A DNA stretch of 26,165 nt from Gammaproteobacteria bacterium (GTDB taxonomy: Bacteria; Pseudomonadota; Gammaproteobacteria; Pseudomonadales; Cellvibrionaceae): positions 1 to 26,165 of the forward strand of contig JAGKWY010000047.1 in the NCBI GenBank assembly GCA_021151625.1, read 5' to 3'. Under the pieces are notes generated by a model. That model had not been told where the DNA came from. It ran no database searches and saw nothing but the letters and a program-made list of their open reading frames with translations. The position numbers and the translations under genes were made by a program. Each line of letters begins with the position of its first letter. The first letter of the stretch is position 1. Below are positions 16,098 to 23,498 of this stretch, in pieces.

Positions 16098-16912
16098 TGA
16101 GTGTCATATCTGCTCAAATGCCACTGATGGCTTTTGTTGGTGATATGCAGATCACCGGTCAAAATAATTTGGCGAATGAGAATTCGGGTGATTTTTTACA
16201 GCAAATTCTTAACGAAGAAGCCACCGAAAAGCCGTTAATTGATGTAGGCCAGTTTTTGGCGCATGAGCAGATTCAAATTGGTTATGACGCGGACGCGCAA
16301 CAGCAAGTAGTTCCAATAAGCCAAGTACTGGAAAATTTGCGATTAGTGAGTGAACTGCAAAACCAGGCTGCTGCTGCGCAACCAAAAGCGGATCGACAAG
16401 TAAATGAATCTACGCCTGAGCAATCGATCGTTTATTTATTACATTGGTTGGCATCGGGGCATCTTTCTCACCTTGCGTCCGATTTATCATCTCCGGGGTC
16501 TGTGCAGGTTAACCATGCGAATTCATCGGTAACCTCCAACACAGACGGTTTTAGTAATGGGCTGTTGCGTGACAGTATTACTGGCGTTGTGTCGTTGGAA
16601 GGAAATGATCTCGTGTTGAAGCAAGCGGATAATAGCCCCACGGATACTGATGCCGCTGAACAAGAGAGCCGGCGAAGAGCAGCAGATCCAGCGATATTTA
16701 ACGAACAAATCTCGCCTTACTTGAAACGCCGGTTAATTGTTTCTTCGCAGGAAGATCATACGCACGTTATTTTGCGCGATTACTTCCTCGATTCTGACGA
16801 TCATATTTCAGAGCTGAAAAATTTGCTGGCGAATATCAAGCAGAATATTTCAGGAAATATCAAAGTGACAATAAATGGTCATCATTATGGTGACGTTAGT
16901 AATTATCGATAA
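16097..16912 (+). CDS. FliK-like hook-length control candidate
   Basis: This 271-residue protein stands where fliK usually stands, between fliJ and flgD. FliK is a secreted ruler that stops hook growth and triggers the FlhB switch. The product has a long, polar, probably disordered N-terminal and middle part (residues about 1-200) with NSGDFLQQIL near the start. A compact C-terminal domain (about 205-265) contains ISPYLKRRLIVSSQED, VILRDYFLDSDDHISELKNL and NIKVTINGHHYG. That architecture fits FliK-type rulers, but the domain is divergent and shorter than classical FliK (about 400). I did not assign the symbol. GGAG precedes the start. Confidence 0.6.
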   Translation: MSVISAQMPLMAFVGDMQITGQNNLANENSGDFLQQILNEEATEKPLIDVGQFLAHEQIQIGYDADAQQQVVPISQVLENLRLVSELQNQAAAAQPKADRQVNESTPEQSIVYLLHWLASGHLSHLASDLSSPGSVQVNHANSSVTSNTDGFSNGLLRDSITGVVSLEGNDLVLKQADNSPTDTDAAEQESRRRAADPAIFNEQISPYLKRRLIVSSQEDHTHVILRDYFLDSDDHISELKNLLANIKQNISGNIKVTINGHHYGDVSNYR

Positions 16913-16926
16913 CGCGAGAAGAATGT

Positions 16927-17337
16927 ATGGCCATTGATGCAATTGGTAGCGCTTTGACGACTACAAATGTCACTTCTAATAGTGCATTAAACCAGGAAGA
17001 TTTCCTTAAACTTTTTTTAACGGAACTGAATTACCAGGATCCCTTGGAGCCGCTCAGCAACCGCGACTTCTTAGCTCAAATGGCGCAATTTGCAAGCATT
17101 GAGCAAACCAAACAAACCACCGAAAGTGTGAACAACCTTGTGTACCTGAATTCATCTTCCCAGTCAGTTAGCTTATTAGGGAAAAAGGTGGAAGTGGCGA
17201 ATGGTGCGGAGTTGGTAACGGGTGTAGTCAGTTCGATTGCGTTTACTAACGACGGTTTATCCATAGATATTCAAAAAGCGGACGCCAGTTATCTCAGAGG
17301 TGTCACCTTGTCTCAAATTCAATTGATCCGGAATTAA
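16927..17337 (+). CDS. flgD: Short hook-capping protein FlgD
   Basis: FlgD caps the growing hook and is needed for FlgE polymerisation. The 136-residue product has the diagnostic N-terminal region: NQEDFLKLFLTELNYQDPLE, then PLSNRDFLAQMAQFASIEQT. A C-terminal part from about 85 (SLLGKKVEVANGAELVTGVV) resembles the Tudor-like portion, but there is no room for the second Ig-like domain found in E. coli FlgD (about 230). Short FlgD forms occur in other bacteria, so this may still function. It is immediately upstream of flgE, as usual. Confidence 0.92.
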   Translation: MAIDAIGSALTTTNVTSNSALNQEDFLKLFLTELNYQDPLEPLSNRDFLAQMAQFASIEQTKQTTESVNNLVYLNSSSQSVSLLGKKVEVANGAELVTGVVSSIAFTNDGLSIDIQKADASYLRGVTLSQIQLIRN

Positions 17338-17350
17338 CAGGAGTTTAGCA

Positions 17351-18538
17351 ATGCTTCAATCATTCTTTAACGGTTTGAGTGGGTTATTAAGTTTTTCACG
17401 CGGATTGCAAACGGTCAGTGATAACGTAGCGAATATGAATACTCCAGGCTTCCGTGGTCGCGATACTTTTTTTCGGAGTATTGAAAGTGGAAATTCAGAA
17501 GGTGGATACGGTACTACTGTGAGCACGGGTGGCACGCGTGCAACGCCGGGAAAATTACAGCAAACCGGTAGCCCGACAGATTTGGCACTGGTGGGAAATG
17601 GTTTCTTTGTGTTGCGCGATGAACAGGGTCAGCTTCATTACACCCGCGACGGTGAATTCCAGTTCAATGAAAAACGCATTTTGGTAGACAAGAACACCAA
17701 ATACCAGGTAATGGCTTTAAACACTTCTGGACAGCTTGCGCCAATTGATATTAATGCCGTATACACCAAACCGCCTCAAGCAACTACAAAAGTCACTATG
17801 GCCGGCATTTTGTCTTCAGCGCAATCACCAAAAACAGTTTCATCGATTGTGGTATACGATCGTTTGGGCGGCTCGCACACCTTGAGCATGGCGTTAACCG
17901 ATGTGTCCGCGACTACTCCAAATACCTGGAATGTAAGCATTACCAATTCAGCAGGTACCGTGATTAGTGCGCCGGGTAGCACAATTGTATTTGACCCAAG
18001 CAATAAACCCTTGCCACCTAAAAATCAGGTTACAGCAACTATTACAGTGGGTGGAAGCACCCAAAGTATTGTGTTTGATTTTGGTAGCGCTAGCTCACCA
18101 CAAGCAGTGCAATGGCAAGCCGCCGCACCGGTATCAACGAGCGATGCAATTGCTGCAACGGTAACTGATGGTCACGGCACGGTTGGTATTACGGATTTGA
18201 GTTTTGACCAGGAAGGTTTATTGACCCTGACGTATTCAAATGGTGATAAAGATAAAAATGCCAGAGTTGCACTTGCCTCCTTCGCAGATGAAGCAGAATT
18301 AGTGTATGAATCAGGCAGCATGTATCAGGCCGTAAAAACCAACGCAGCTAAATTTGGTTATGCGTCTGAATCCGAATACGGAAAAATACAGAGTAAAAGT
18401 CGTGAGCTTTCCAACGTGGATTTAACTCAGGAATTCGCTGACATGCTCATTATCCAACGCGGTTATCAAGCCAGCTCAAGAGTGATGTCTGTTTCAAACG
18501 ACATGATTGAGCAACTTTATCGCGCTAACGGTGGTTAA
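17351..18538 (+). CDS. flgE: Flagellar hook protein FlgE
   Basis: FlgE is the hook subunit. The 395-residue product (E. coli about 400) begins with the rod/hook N-terminal helix and motif LQTVSDNVANMNTPGFRGRD. It continues with SPTDLALVGNGFFVLRDEQG and DGEFQFNEKRILV, then a variable surface domain rich in Ser, Thr and Val (about 130-300), and ends with SNVDLTQEFADMLIIQRGYQ and SSRVMSVSNDMIEQLYR. These N- and C-terminal pieces are the conserved hook core. A strong AGGAG site precedes the ATG. FlgG-like proteins share the ends, but the length and the preceding flgD make FlgE most likely. Confidence 0.9.
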   Translation: MLQSFFNGLSGLLSFSRGLQTVSDNVANMNTPGFRGRDTFFRSIESGNSEGGYGTTVSTGGTRATPGKLQQTGSPTDLALVGNGFFVLRDEQGQLHYTRDGEFQFNEKRILVDKNTKYQVMALNTSGQLAPIDINAVYTKPPQATTKVTMAGILSSAQSPKTVSSIVVYDRLGGSHTLSMALTDVSATTPNTWNVSITNSAGTVISAPGSTIVFDPSNKPLPPKNQVTATITVGGSTQSIVFDFGSASSPQAVQWQAAAPVSTSDAIAATVTDGHGTVGITDLSFDQEGLLTLTYSNGDKDKNARVALASFADEAELVYESGSMYQAVKTNAAKFGYASESEYGKIQSKSRELSNVDLTQEFADMLIIQRGYQASSRVMSVSNDMIEQLYRANGG

Positions 18539-18541
18539 TGT

Positions 18542-19276
18542 ATGCGTCCCTATCGTTTGATTGGAAAAACGACACGCAATCATTTGTCAGAACGAATCCT
18601 GAGTGCATTGATCAAATGGCAGGAGCGTTGGTCCATCGACATCAAGCAGCCAGTAATTGATTTTCCCTCTGCTAATGAATTGTGGGAAAAGCCAAACGGG
18701 TTTGGTGTGAAAAAAAGCCAGGTTTACCAAGCCTTCTTTTTTGATGCGAAAACCGACTGGATCAAAATTATTTTTGGACACAAATCCAGTTCATGCCCGA
18801 ATGATGCCATCGCTAATGCCGTAGTTAGTGATGCACAGCAATCGCTGGTTGACGAGTTGTTACGGCAATTTAATATTTATGAAACTATTGCAATAGCACA
18901 CGAGCCAGCATCAATCGCCTCGGCCATTGGCGATGGACACGTGAGCATAAAAATTTTCATTGATGACCAGAGCTTCTATTTATGGTTATCGCCTGACATT
19001 GTGAATGCATTTATTCCCGCGTCGCTCAGATATAACGGACAGCCGTTAGTGCAACGAACTGATGCCTGCGTAAACGCAGTTGCTACCTGCAAAGCAAAGC
19101 TGGACCTTGGAAGTTTCCCTATTACTTTATTGCAAAATCTTGCGGTAGGTGATGTGTTATCGACGGACATAAAACTGGATACACCCATGTATCTGGAAGT
19201 AAATAAAAATACAGTGCTGCGTGCTCACCTCGGGCAGCAAGATGGTCAAAAAGCGTTATTGTTTATATCAAACTGA
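18542..19276 (+). CDS. Short FliM/SctQ-like C-ring protein
   Basis: A 244-residue cytoplasmic protein with a C-terminal SpoA domain (about 180-244) recognisable as LLQNLAVGDVLSTDIKLDTP followed by a beta-rich end. The N-terminal 180 residues show no clear motif. Classical FliM is about 330 residues, starts with an EIDALL CheY-binding peptide and has a FliG-binding GGXG-containing middle domain; I see neither here. A variable N-terminal domain plus one SpoA domain, followed by a small separate SpoA protein, is closer to SctQ/HrcQA of virulence-type secretion systems. It likely builds the cytoplasmic ring or sorting platform with FliN. It begins 3 bases after flgE. The assignment to the SpoA family is firm; FliM versus SctQ is not. 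Confidence 0.75.
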   Translation: MRPYRLIGKTTRNHLSERILSALIKWQERWSIDIKQPVIDFPSANELWEKPNGFGVKKSQVYQAFFFDAKTDWIKIIFGHKSSSCPNDAIANAVVSDAQQSLVDELLRQFNIYETIAIAHEPASIASAIGDGHVSIKIFIDDQSFYLWLSPDIVNAFIPASLRYNGQPLVQRTDACVNAVATCKAKLDLGSFPITLLQNLAVGDVLSTDIKLDTPMYLEVNKNTVLRAHLGQQDGQKALLFISN

Positions 19277-19286
19277 TGGATTTGTC

Positions 19287-19592
19287 ATGGCAAAAAAAAC
19301 TGTACAAAATATTGAATTAGAACCTCTAAAAGAGCAGGAAACATCCGGAGCTCCATTGTGCCCGCGCGATATTAATTTATTTGGGCATGTAAATGTGGAA
19401 ATCACAGCGGAAATAGGTCATGCAGACGTTAGTATAGAAAAACTCCTGGGTTTTAAAGCAGGTGACGTGTTTGCGTTGAAGGAAAAAATTGATACTCCTT
19501 TGACGCTGTATGTGAATAGCAAACCTGTTGCTTTGGGGCATTTAGTTGCGGTCGATGATAATTTCGGCGTTCAAATTATCGAAATACTTTAA
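19287..19592 (+). CDS. fliN: FliN-like SpoA-domain protein
   Basis: FliN is a small cytoplasmic-ring protein that binds FliH and docks the ATPase complex. The 101-residue product has a short polar N-terminus and one SpoA domain at about 30-101: HVNVEITAEIGHADVSIEKL, then GDVFALKEKIDTPLTLYVNS and GHLVAVDDNFGVQIIEIL, which follows the FliN pattern closely and ends a little earlier than E. coli FliN. I chose the ATG at 19287; longer in-frame starts would overlap the upstream gene. With the upstream SpoA protein it forms the usual FliM/FliN or SctQ long/short pair. Confidence 0.88.
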   Translation: MAKKTVQNIELEPLKEQETSGAPLCPRDINLFGHVNVEITAEIGHADVSIEKLLGFKAGDVFALKEKIDTPLTLYVNSKPVALGHLVAVDDNFGVQIIEIL

Positions 19593-19614
19593 GTATAAAT
19601 AATATTGCCATTAA

Positions 19615-19986
19615 ATGAAAAACACATATACATCAACAGCAATCACTGAAAGCACGGGAACACCGCTACAATTGCGTAAGGATGACATCATCACTACCGC
19701 TTTTGTAGTTAAAACAATTTTGGTGCTTGCTATATTGGTGGCTATGGCGTACGCCATTTTACGCTGGTTATCGGCCCGTATGCCCGGTGTGCATAAATCA
19801 GAAAAATCACCTACTGGAAATGATATCCGTGTTATTTCCTCGGTGAAAACATCGATAAAAACCAGGCTGGTTTTTATCGAAATTGATGGTCATAAAGCGG
19901 TAATTGTTGAAGCGCAGCAGGGATCGAAACTGGAGTGGCTTCCCGCTACAAGCAACAAACCCGAGTGTGAAAAAGGCGAAATATAA
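19615..19986 (+). CDS. fliO: Export gate assembly protein FliO
   Basis: FliO is a small membrane protein that helps FliP assemble into the export gate. The 123-residue product has one membrane segment (about 27-50, FVVKTILVLAILVAMAYAIL), then a cytoplasmic domain with DIRVISSVKTSIKTRLVFIE and IDGHKAVIVEAQ, the usual FliO pattern. No ribosome site is obvious. Its stop overlaps the fliP start (TAATG). Sequence conservation in this family is low; position before fliP supports the call. Confidence 0.85.
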   Translation: MKNTYTSTAITESTGTPLQLRKDDIITTAFVVKTILVLAILVAMAYAILRWLSARMPGVHKSEKSPTGNDIRVISSVKTSIKTRLVFIEIDGHKAVIVEAQQGSKLEWLPATSNKPECEKGEI

Positions 19987-20702
19987 TGTTGGCTACAATA
20001 ATTGCTGTTGCTGCGCCATCAGCGACAATAACTGACACGGCAAATGGATTTTCTTCCGCACTTGAGTCGCTTAGATTAACTACTCCAGTTGAAGTGTTTC
20101 TCACTTTAACTGCCTTGTCATTTTTACCAATATTATTAATTTCGCTCACAACTTTCACCCGAAACATTATTGTTTTGTCATTCCTGCGTCAAAGTTTAGG
20201 ATTGCAGCAATCGCCCCCCAATATAGTACTAATATCCTTGGCAGTGTTTATTACTTTTTTTACCATGGCCCCGGTTTTCGAAAAGAGTTACCGCGATGGA
20301 ATAAATCCCTATATTAAAAAGGAGATCGCTATTGATTCTGCTATAGAACGATCGTGGACCCCATTCAGGGATTTCATGTTGCGGCAAACACGTGAGGCAG
20401 ATCTCGCGCTTGTACATGAATTAGGGAAAGAGCCAATACCGGAGCGTGCTGAGGATGTGAAGCCTAGTCATCTTATCCCGGCTTTTTTGTTAAGTGAGCT
20501 AAAAACAGCATTTCAGATAGGTTTTGTTATTTTCTTACCATTCTTGCTAATAGATATTGTTATTGCATCGATTTTAATGTCTTTAGGTATGATTATGGTG
20601 CCGCCGGTAACAATTGCGTTACCCATAAAAATTATGCTTTTTGTAGTTGTTGATGGCTGGTCGCTGATCACCAAAACTTTAATAATAAGTGTGGGGATAT
20701 GA
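19986..20702 (+). CDS. fliP: Flagellar export gate protein FliP
   Basis: FliP forms the five-subunit core of the export channel. The product has 238 residues (E. coli 245). Conserved stretches include SFLPILLISLTTFTRNIIVL, SLGLQQSPPNIVLISLAVFI, FRDFMLRQTREADLALVHEL, LLSELKTAFQIGFVIFLPFL and SLGMIMVPPVTIALPIKIML. The N-terminus before residue 35 is hydrophobic and may act as a cleavable signal, as in other FliP proteins. Its placement far from fliQ and fliR, at the other end of the operon, is unusual. It overlaps the sigma gene by ATGA. Confidence 0.96.
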   Translation: MLATIIAVAAPSATITDTANGFSSALESLRLTTPVEVFLTLTALSFLPILLISLTTFTRNIIVLSFLRQSLGLQQSPPNIVLISLAVFITFFTMAPVFEKSYRDGINPYIKKEIAIDSAIERSWTPFRDFMLRQTREADLALVHELGKEPIPERAEDVKPSHLIPAFLLSELKTAFQIGFVIFLPFLLIDIVIASILMSLGMIMVPPVTIALPIKIMLFVVVDGWSLITKTLIISVGI

Positions 20703-21421
20703 GTGAACTTGCGATTGATAACGGAGATGTAAATGTTATACCGATAGAAAGTGAGCCATCATCTTCTCTGTGGGAGCAGTGGTGGCTTTTGCGTGATGAC
20801 CCAAGCAGAAATACTTTATTTATCCATTATGGGGTATGGCTTAGAAAAATTGTTGGCAATATTATGCTGCGCCATAGGTATCCATTGGCTGAATGGGGTG
20901 ATTATATTCACTTGGGGTCAATTGGATTATTTTTCGCAATAGAAAACTATGACCCCAAAAAAAATACCAGCTTTGAAAGCTATGCTTACCTCTGCATTAA
21001 AGGGAATATTCTTAAAGGATTAAGTCACTATACAAGCGAAAGCGGCAAAATTGGTAGTTCTTATTCAGCTTCACGTATTGACGATAGTGATGATGAATCT
21101 GATGCTCTCAGTAATGTTGTCAATGCGGTTGTTGGTTTGGCGTTGGGATACTTTCTGGAATCGGGAATACGGGATGAAAATATACATGAATCTGACCCGT
21201 TATATATCTACCAAAACAGAGAAGAGTCGGAACTTCTAAGAGGTCTAGTAGGACAACTTCCACAAAAAGAACAATTTATTATTGTTAGTCATTATCTGCA
21301 TTATATGAGTTTTAAGGAAATTGGCGAACTACTTTCTCTTAGCTCCGTGCGAGTTTCTCAACTTCATCACCAAGCACTCAAAAGACTTAGAAAGATATAT
21401 GAACAACCAATAACTTCTTAA
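20699..21421 (+). CDS. Divergent FliA-like (sigma-28 family) sigma factor
   Basis: FliA-type sigma factors direct RNA polymerase to late flagellar promoters. The 240-residue product (E. coli FliA 239) has a region 2 at about 40-108 (DYIHLGSIGLFFAIENYDPK, then FESYAYLCIKGNIL) and a clear region 4 at about 182-236 (LPQKEQFIIVSHYLHYMSFK, EIGELLSLSSVRVSQLHHQA, LKRLRKIYE) very like FliA. Between them the usual region 3 is not recognisable. Instead there is an acidic Ser/Asp run (about 126-136) and the hydrophobic stretch NVVNAVVGLALGYFLESG at 139-156. It overlaps fliP (ATGA), so the operon makes its own regulator. No FlgM-like anti-sigma gene is visible. Confidence 0.82.
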   Translation: MSELAIDNGDVNVIPIESEPSSSLWEQWWLLRDDPSRNTLFIHYGVWLRKIVGNIMLRHRYPLAEWGDYIHLGSIGLFFAIENYDPKKNTSFESYAYLCIKGNILKGLSHYTSESGKIGSSYSASRIDDSDDESDALSNVVNAVVGLALGYFLESGIRDENIHESDPLYIYQNREESELLRGLVGQLPQKEQFIIVSHYLHYMSFKEIGELLSLSSVRVSQLHHQALKRLRKIYEQPITS

Positions 21422-21471
21422 ACATAAAGTTGCTAATTTAAGCAGCATCTGTCTTTATTTTCGAAACTGCA

Positions 21472-23496
21472 GTGCGAGTGAGTATCGTGGAAATTCAAAA
21501 GCTATTACCAAAAACATCCTTTGTTCCGTTTAAGGCCAAGCGCTTGATAAACGCAAATGTTGTATATGCAAATTTAGCTTTATTTCATGAATACGGATAT
21601 TTTCGAGAATATAATAGTAATTCAGCTGAGTTTTATCAGCAGATTCTAGATTACTTTGCCTATATAGTACCGAATAGTGATGAAGACTATTTGCTGGTAA
21701 ATAATGAGGAAAAGGAATTTTTAGCGGAGCGCTACGGAGGTGCAGGAATTCTTGCGAATGGGGGCGGCGCACGTTGCGGGCTCAGTGGTCCTTTCAGTTT
21801 AAAAGGAATAGGTCCTGCTCCGGTTGTAGGAAGAGATGTTGATTACTGGTATAGTCACGGGCGAATGGGGCTGGAGGAAGCTTTATCGGAGTTATTCTAC
21901 AGTCATCTTGCTCATACTGCCTTGCCTGTTCCCAGTAGTAGAGTTTTAGCAGTAATTGATACTGGCGGAACAGTTTTACAGCGTTCTTTCAAACAATCTA
22001 TTAATCCTTATGACGACGACTGCAAGCACGTTCGAGCGGGAATAATAGTGCGTGAAACGCGCGTTCGCCCTGCGCACTTCGCGCGTGCTTTTTATTTTAA
22101 ACCTTCGCAATATATGAAAAACCATCATGTGCATGATCATCAGCGTGTGCGCAATGTTATTCCATTTTTGCCGAAAGTGGTTGGCATCAGAGATCCTCGT
22201 TTAAAAGTAGGCGAAAGATTTTGTTTAGCTATTGATGAGATTTTATCAAAATCAGCCCTTCAACTTGCTTATTCGAAAGTGCGTCGCGTAATGCACGGCT
22301 CGTTAGGGATTTCAAATATTTTAGTTGACGGTGGTTGGATTGATTTTGGTTCTGCCACTGCTGTACCTTCTTATGAGCAATTAATCACCGCAGAGTTGCA
22401 ACCAGCTTACTGGGACGAATTTTTATTATTTCAAAAAACTGCTGCGGATCTTTGTTTTTATGTGAGGAAATTCCAGCCGCAAGCTCAGTCATTGCTGGGT
22501 AATAGCAATGATTTTTATCAGAAATTTGTTAATTTATATGTTAATCACCTACATATTTTGTTTGTTGAACTAACAGGAATTCCTTTGTTTTTGTTAAGGA
22601 ATTTTATGAATTTTGATTGGTATAAAAAATTAGGGGCGCTAATACTACATGTTGCTTACATGGAAAGTCCCAAAGCTGGAATTTCAAATTGGGTTTTGCA
22701 TGCAGAGGAGCCTGCACATGCTTGGTCGTCAATCAGTCTACGCTACGTTTTACAAAAATTATTTTACCAATACTGGATTTTAAATAATTCTTTTGCTCCG
22801 GAATTAGCACTTAAACAAAGCTTAGCCAATGAATTGTGGGAATCCTACTGTTTACTGTGTCGTGCCGTTGAGGCTGAAGTTGCGGATCGCAATATTTCGC
22901 GTGAATCAATTGTTCGCTTCGCTGGCTTTAATATGGTAAGGCAATTGTTGGGTATAACGCCTTTTTATCGAGGTCATATGCTAGCCTCTATCGCAGAACA
23001 ACTGAATCAAAGCTCCTCTCCAGAGGAAGTTCGCGATAATGTTGAGGCAATGTATGCAAAATATAGCCGATTGGGAATTCTTCATTTTACATCTTCTTTT
23101 GGTGGCCGCCTTTTGTTAGCTTCCAACGCCAGCAATATGCGATTGATATGGGATTTGGAGTTAGGTCAATATCGAGTTGAGATACCCCAGTCCGCATGGT
23201 TGGAGTTTTCGGCAAAGAATCAGATTTTTCTATGTTACGAGAAAGATGATAACAGCTGTTCATCGACATTTCAGATGGACTCACAAGAAGGCATTCTGTT
23301 TTGCTATTTTGATAGCTCTGACATTGGAGTAGAGCAACGCTTTGAGAGCATTTCAATTAGTTATGATGATAAAAATTCATCTTTATCAGAGTTATTTCCC
23401 GATTTTGATAAGATTTATTCTGGTTTTATAAATGTTGTTGTTGGTGGTGGTGTTTTTCCGGACTCCTATTGGCACTCTGAAAAAGGTTTGGTGTAA
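21472..23496 (+). CDS. Divergent SelO-like (pseudokinase-fold) protein, putative AMPylase
   Basis: The N-terminal half resembles the SelO/YdiU family, pseudokinases that transfer AMP to proteins. RYGGAGILANGGGARCGLSG and FSLKGIGPAPVVG (Lys111) match the SelO pattern ending LKGAGPTPYSR. Glu140, in EALSELFYSHLAHTALPVPSS, matches the REFLCSEAMHALGIPTTR helix. VRETRVRPAHF (Arg194, Arg199) matches the RVAxSxxRFGHF segment. MHGSLGISNILVDGGWIDFG gives His275, Asn282 and Asp291, the HG-x5-N-x8-D metal-site pattern that lacks the kinase catalytic Asp. Residues about 300-674 have no motif I recognise. The protein (674 residues) is longer than many SelO proteins. Start is uncertain among GTG at 21472, 21478 and 21487. 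It lies 50 bases after the sigma gene and 2 bases before a glycosyltransferase. No signal peptide is visible. Family call from memory of motifs; activity is inference. Confidence 0.65.
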   Translation: MRVSIVEIQKLLPKTSFVPFKAKRLINANVVYANLALFHEYGYFREYNSNSAEFYQQILDYFAYIVPNSDEDYLLVNNEEKEFLAERYGGAGILANGGGARCGLSGPFSLKGIGPAPVVGRDVDYWYSHGRMGLEEALSELFYSHLAHTALPVPSSRVLAVIDTGGTVLQRSFKQSINPYDDDCKHVRAGIIVRETRVRPAHFARAFYFKPSQYMKNHHVHDHQRVRNVIPFLPKVVGIRDPRLKVGERFCLAIDEILSKSALQLAYSKVRRVMHGSLGISNILVDGGWIDFGSATAVPSYEQLITAELQPAYWDEFLLFQKTAADLCFYVRKFQPQAQSLLGNSNDFYQKFVNLYVNHLHILFVELTGIPLFLLRNFMNFDWYKKLGALILHVAYMESPKAGISNWVLHAEEPAHAWSSISLRYVLQKLFYQYWILNNSFAPELALKQSLANELWESYCLLCRAVEAEVADRNISRESIVRFAGFNMVRQLLGITPFYRGHMLASIAEQLNQSSSPEEVRDNVEAMYAKYSRLGILHFTSSFGGRLLLASNASNMRLIWDLELGQYRVEIPQSAWLEFSAKNQIFLCYEKDDNSCSSTFQMDSQEGILFCYFDSSDIGVEQRFESISISYDDKNSSLSELFPDFDKIYSGFINVVVGGGVFPDSYWHSEKGLV

Positions 23497-23498
23497 CA

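Noticed and set aside
2494..21421. Virulence-type (Sct) secretion system
   Set aside because: Rod, hook, hook cap, P-ring and L-ring genes are present and no secretin, needle or translocon gene is seen, so the core is flagellar despite SctQ-like and SctK-like touches.
21425..21432. TAAAGTTG as a sigma-28 -35 element before the SelO-like gene
   Set aside because: It matches the -35 consensus well, but no GATAA-type -10 follows at 10-12 bases.
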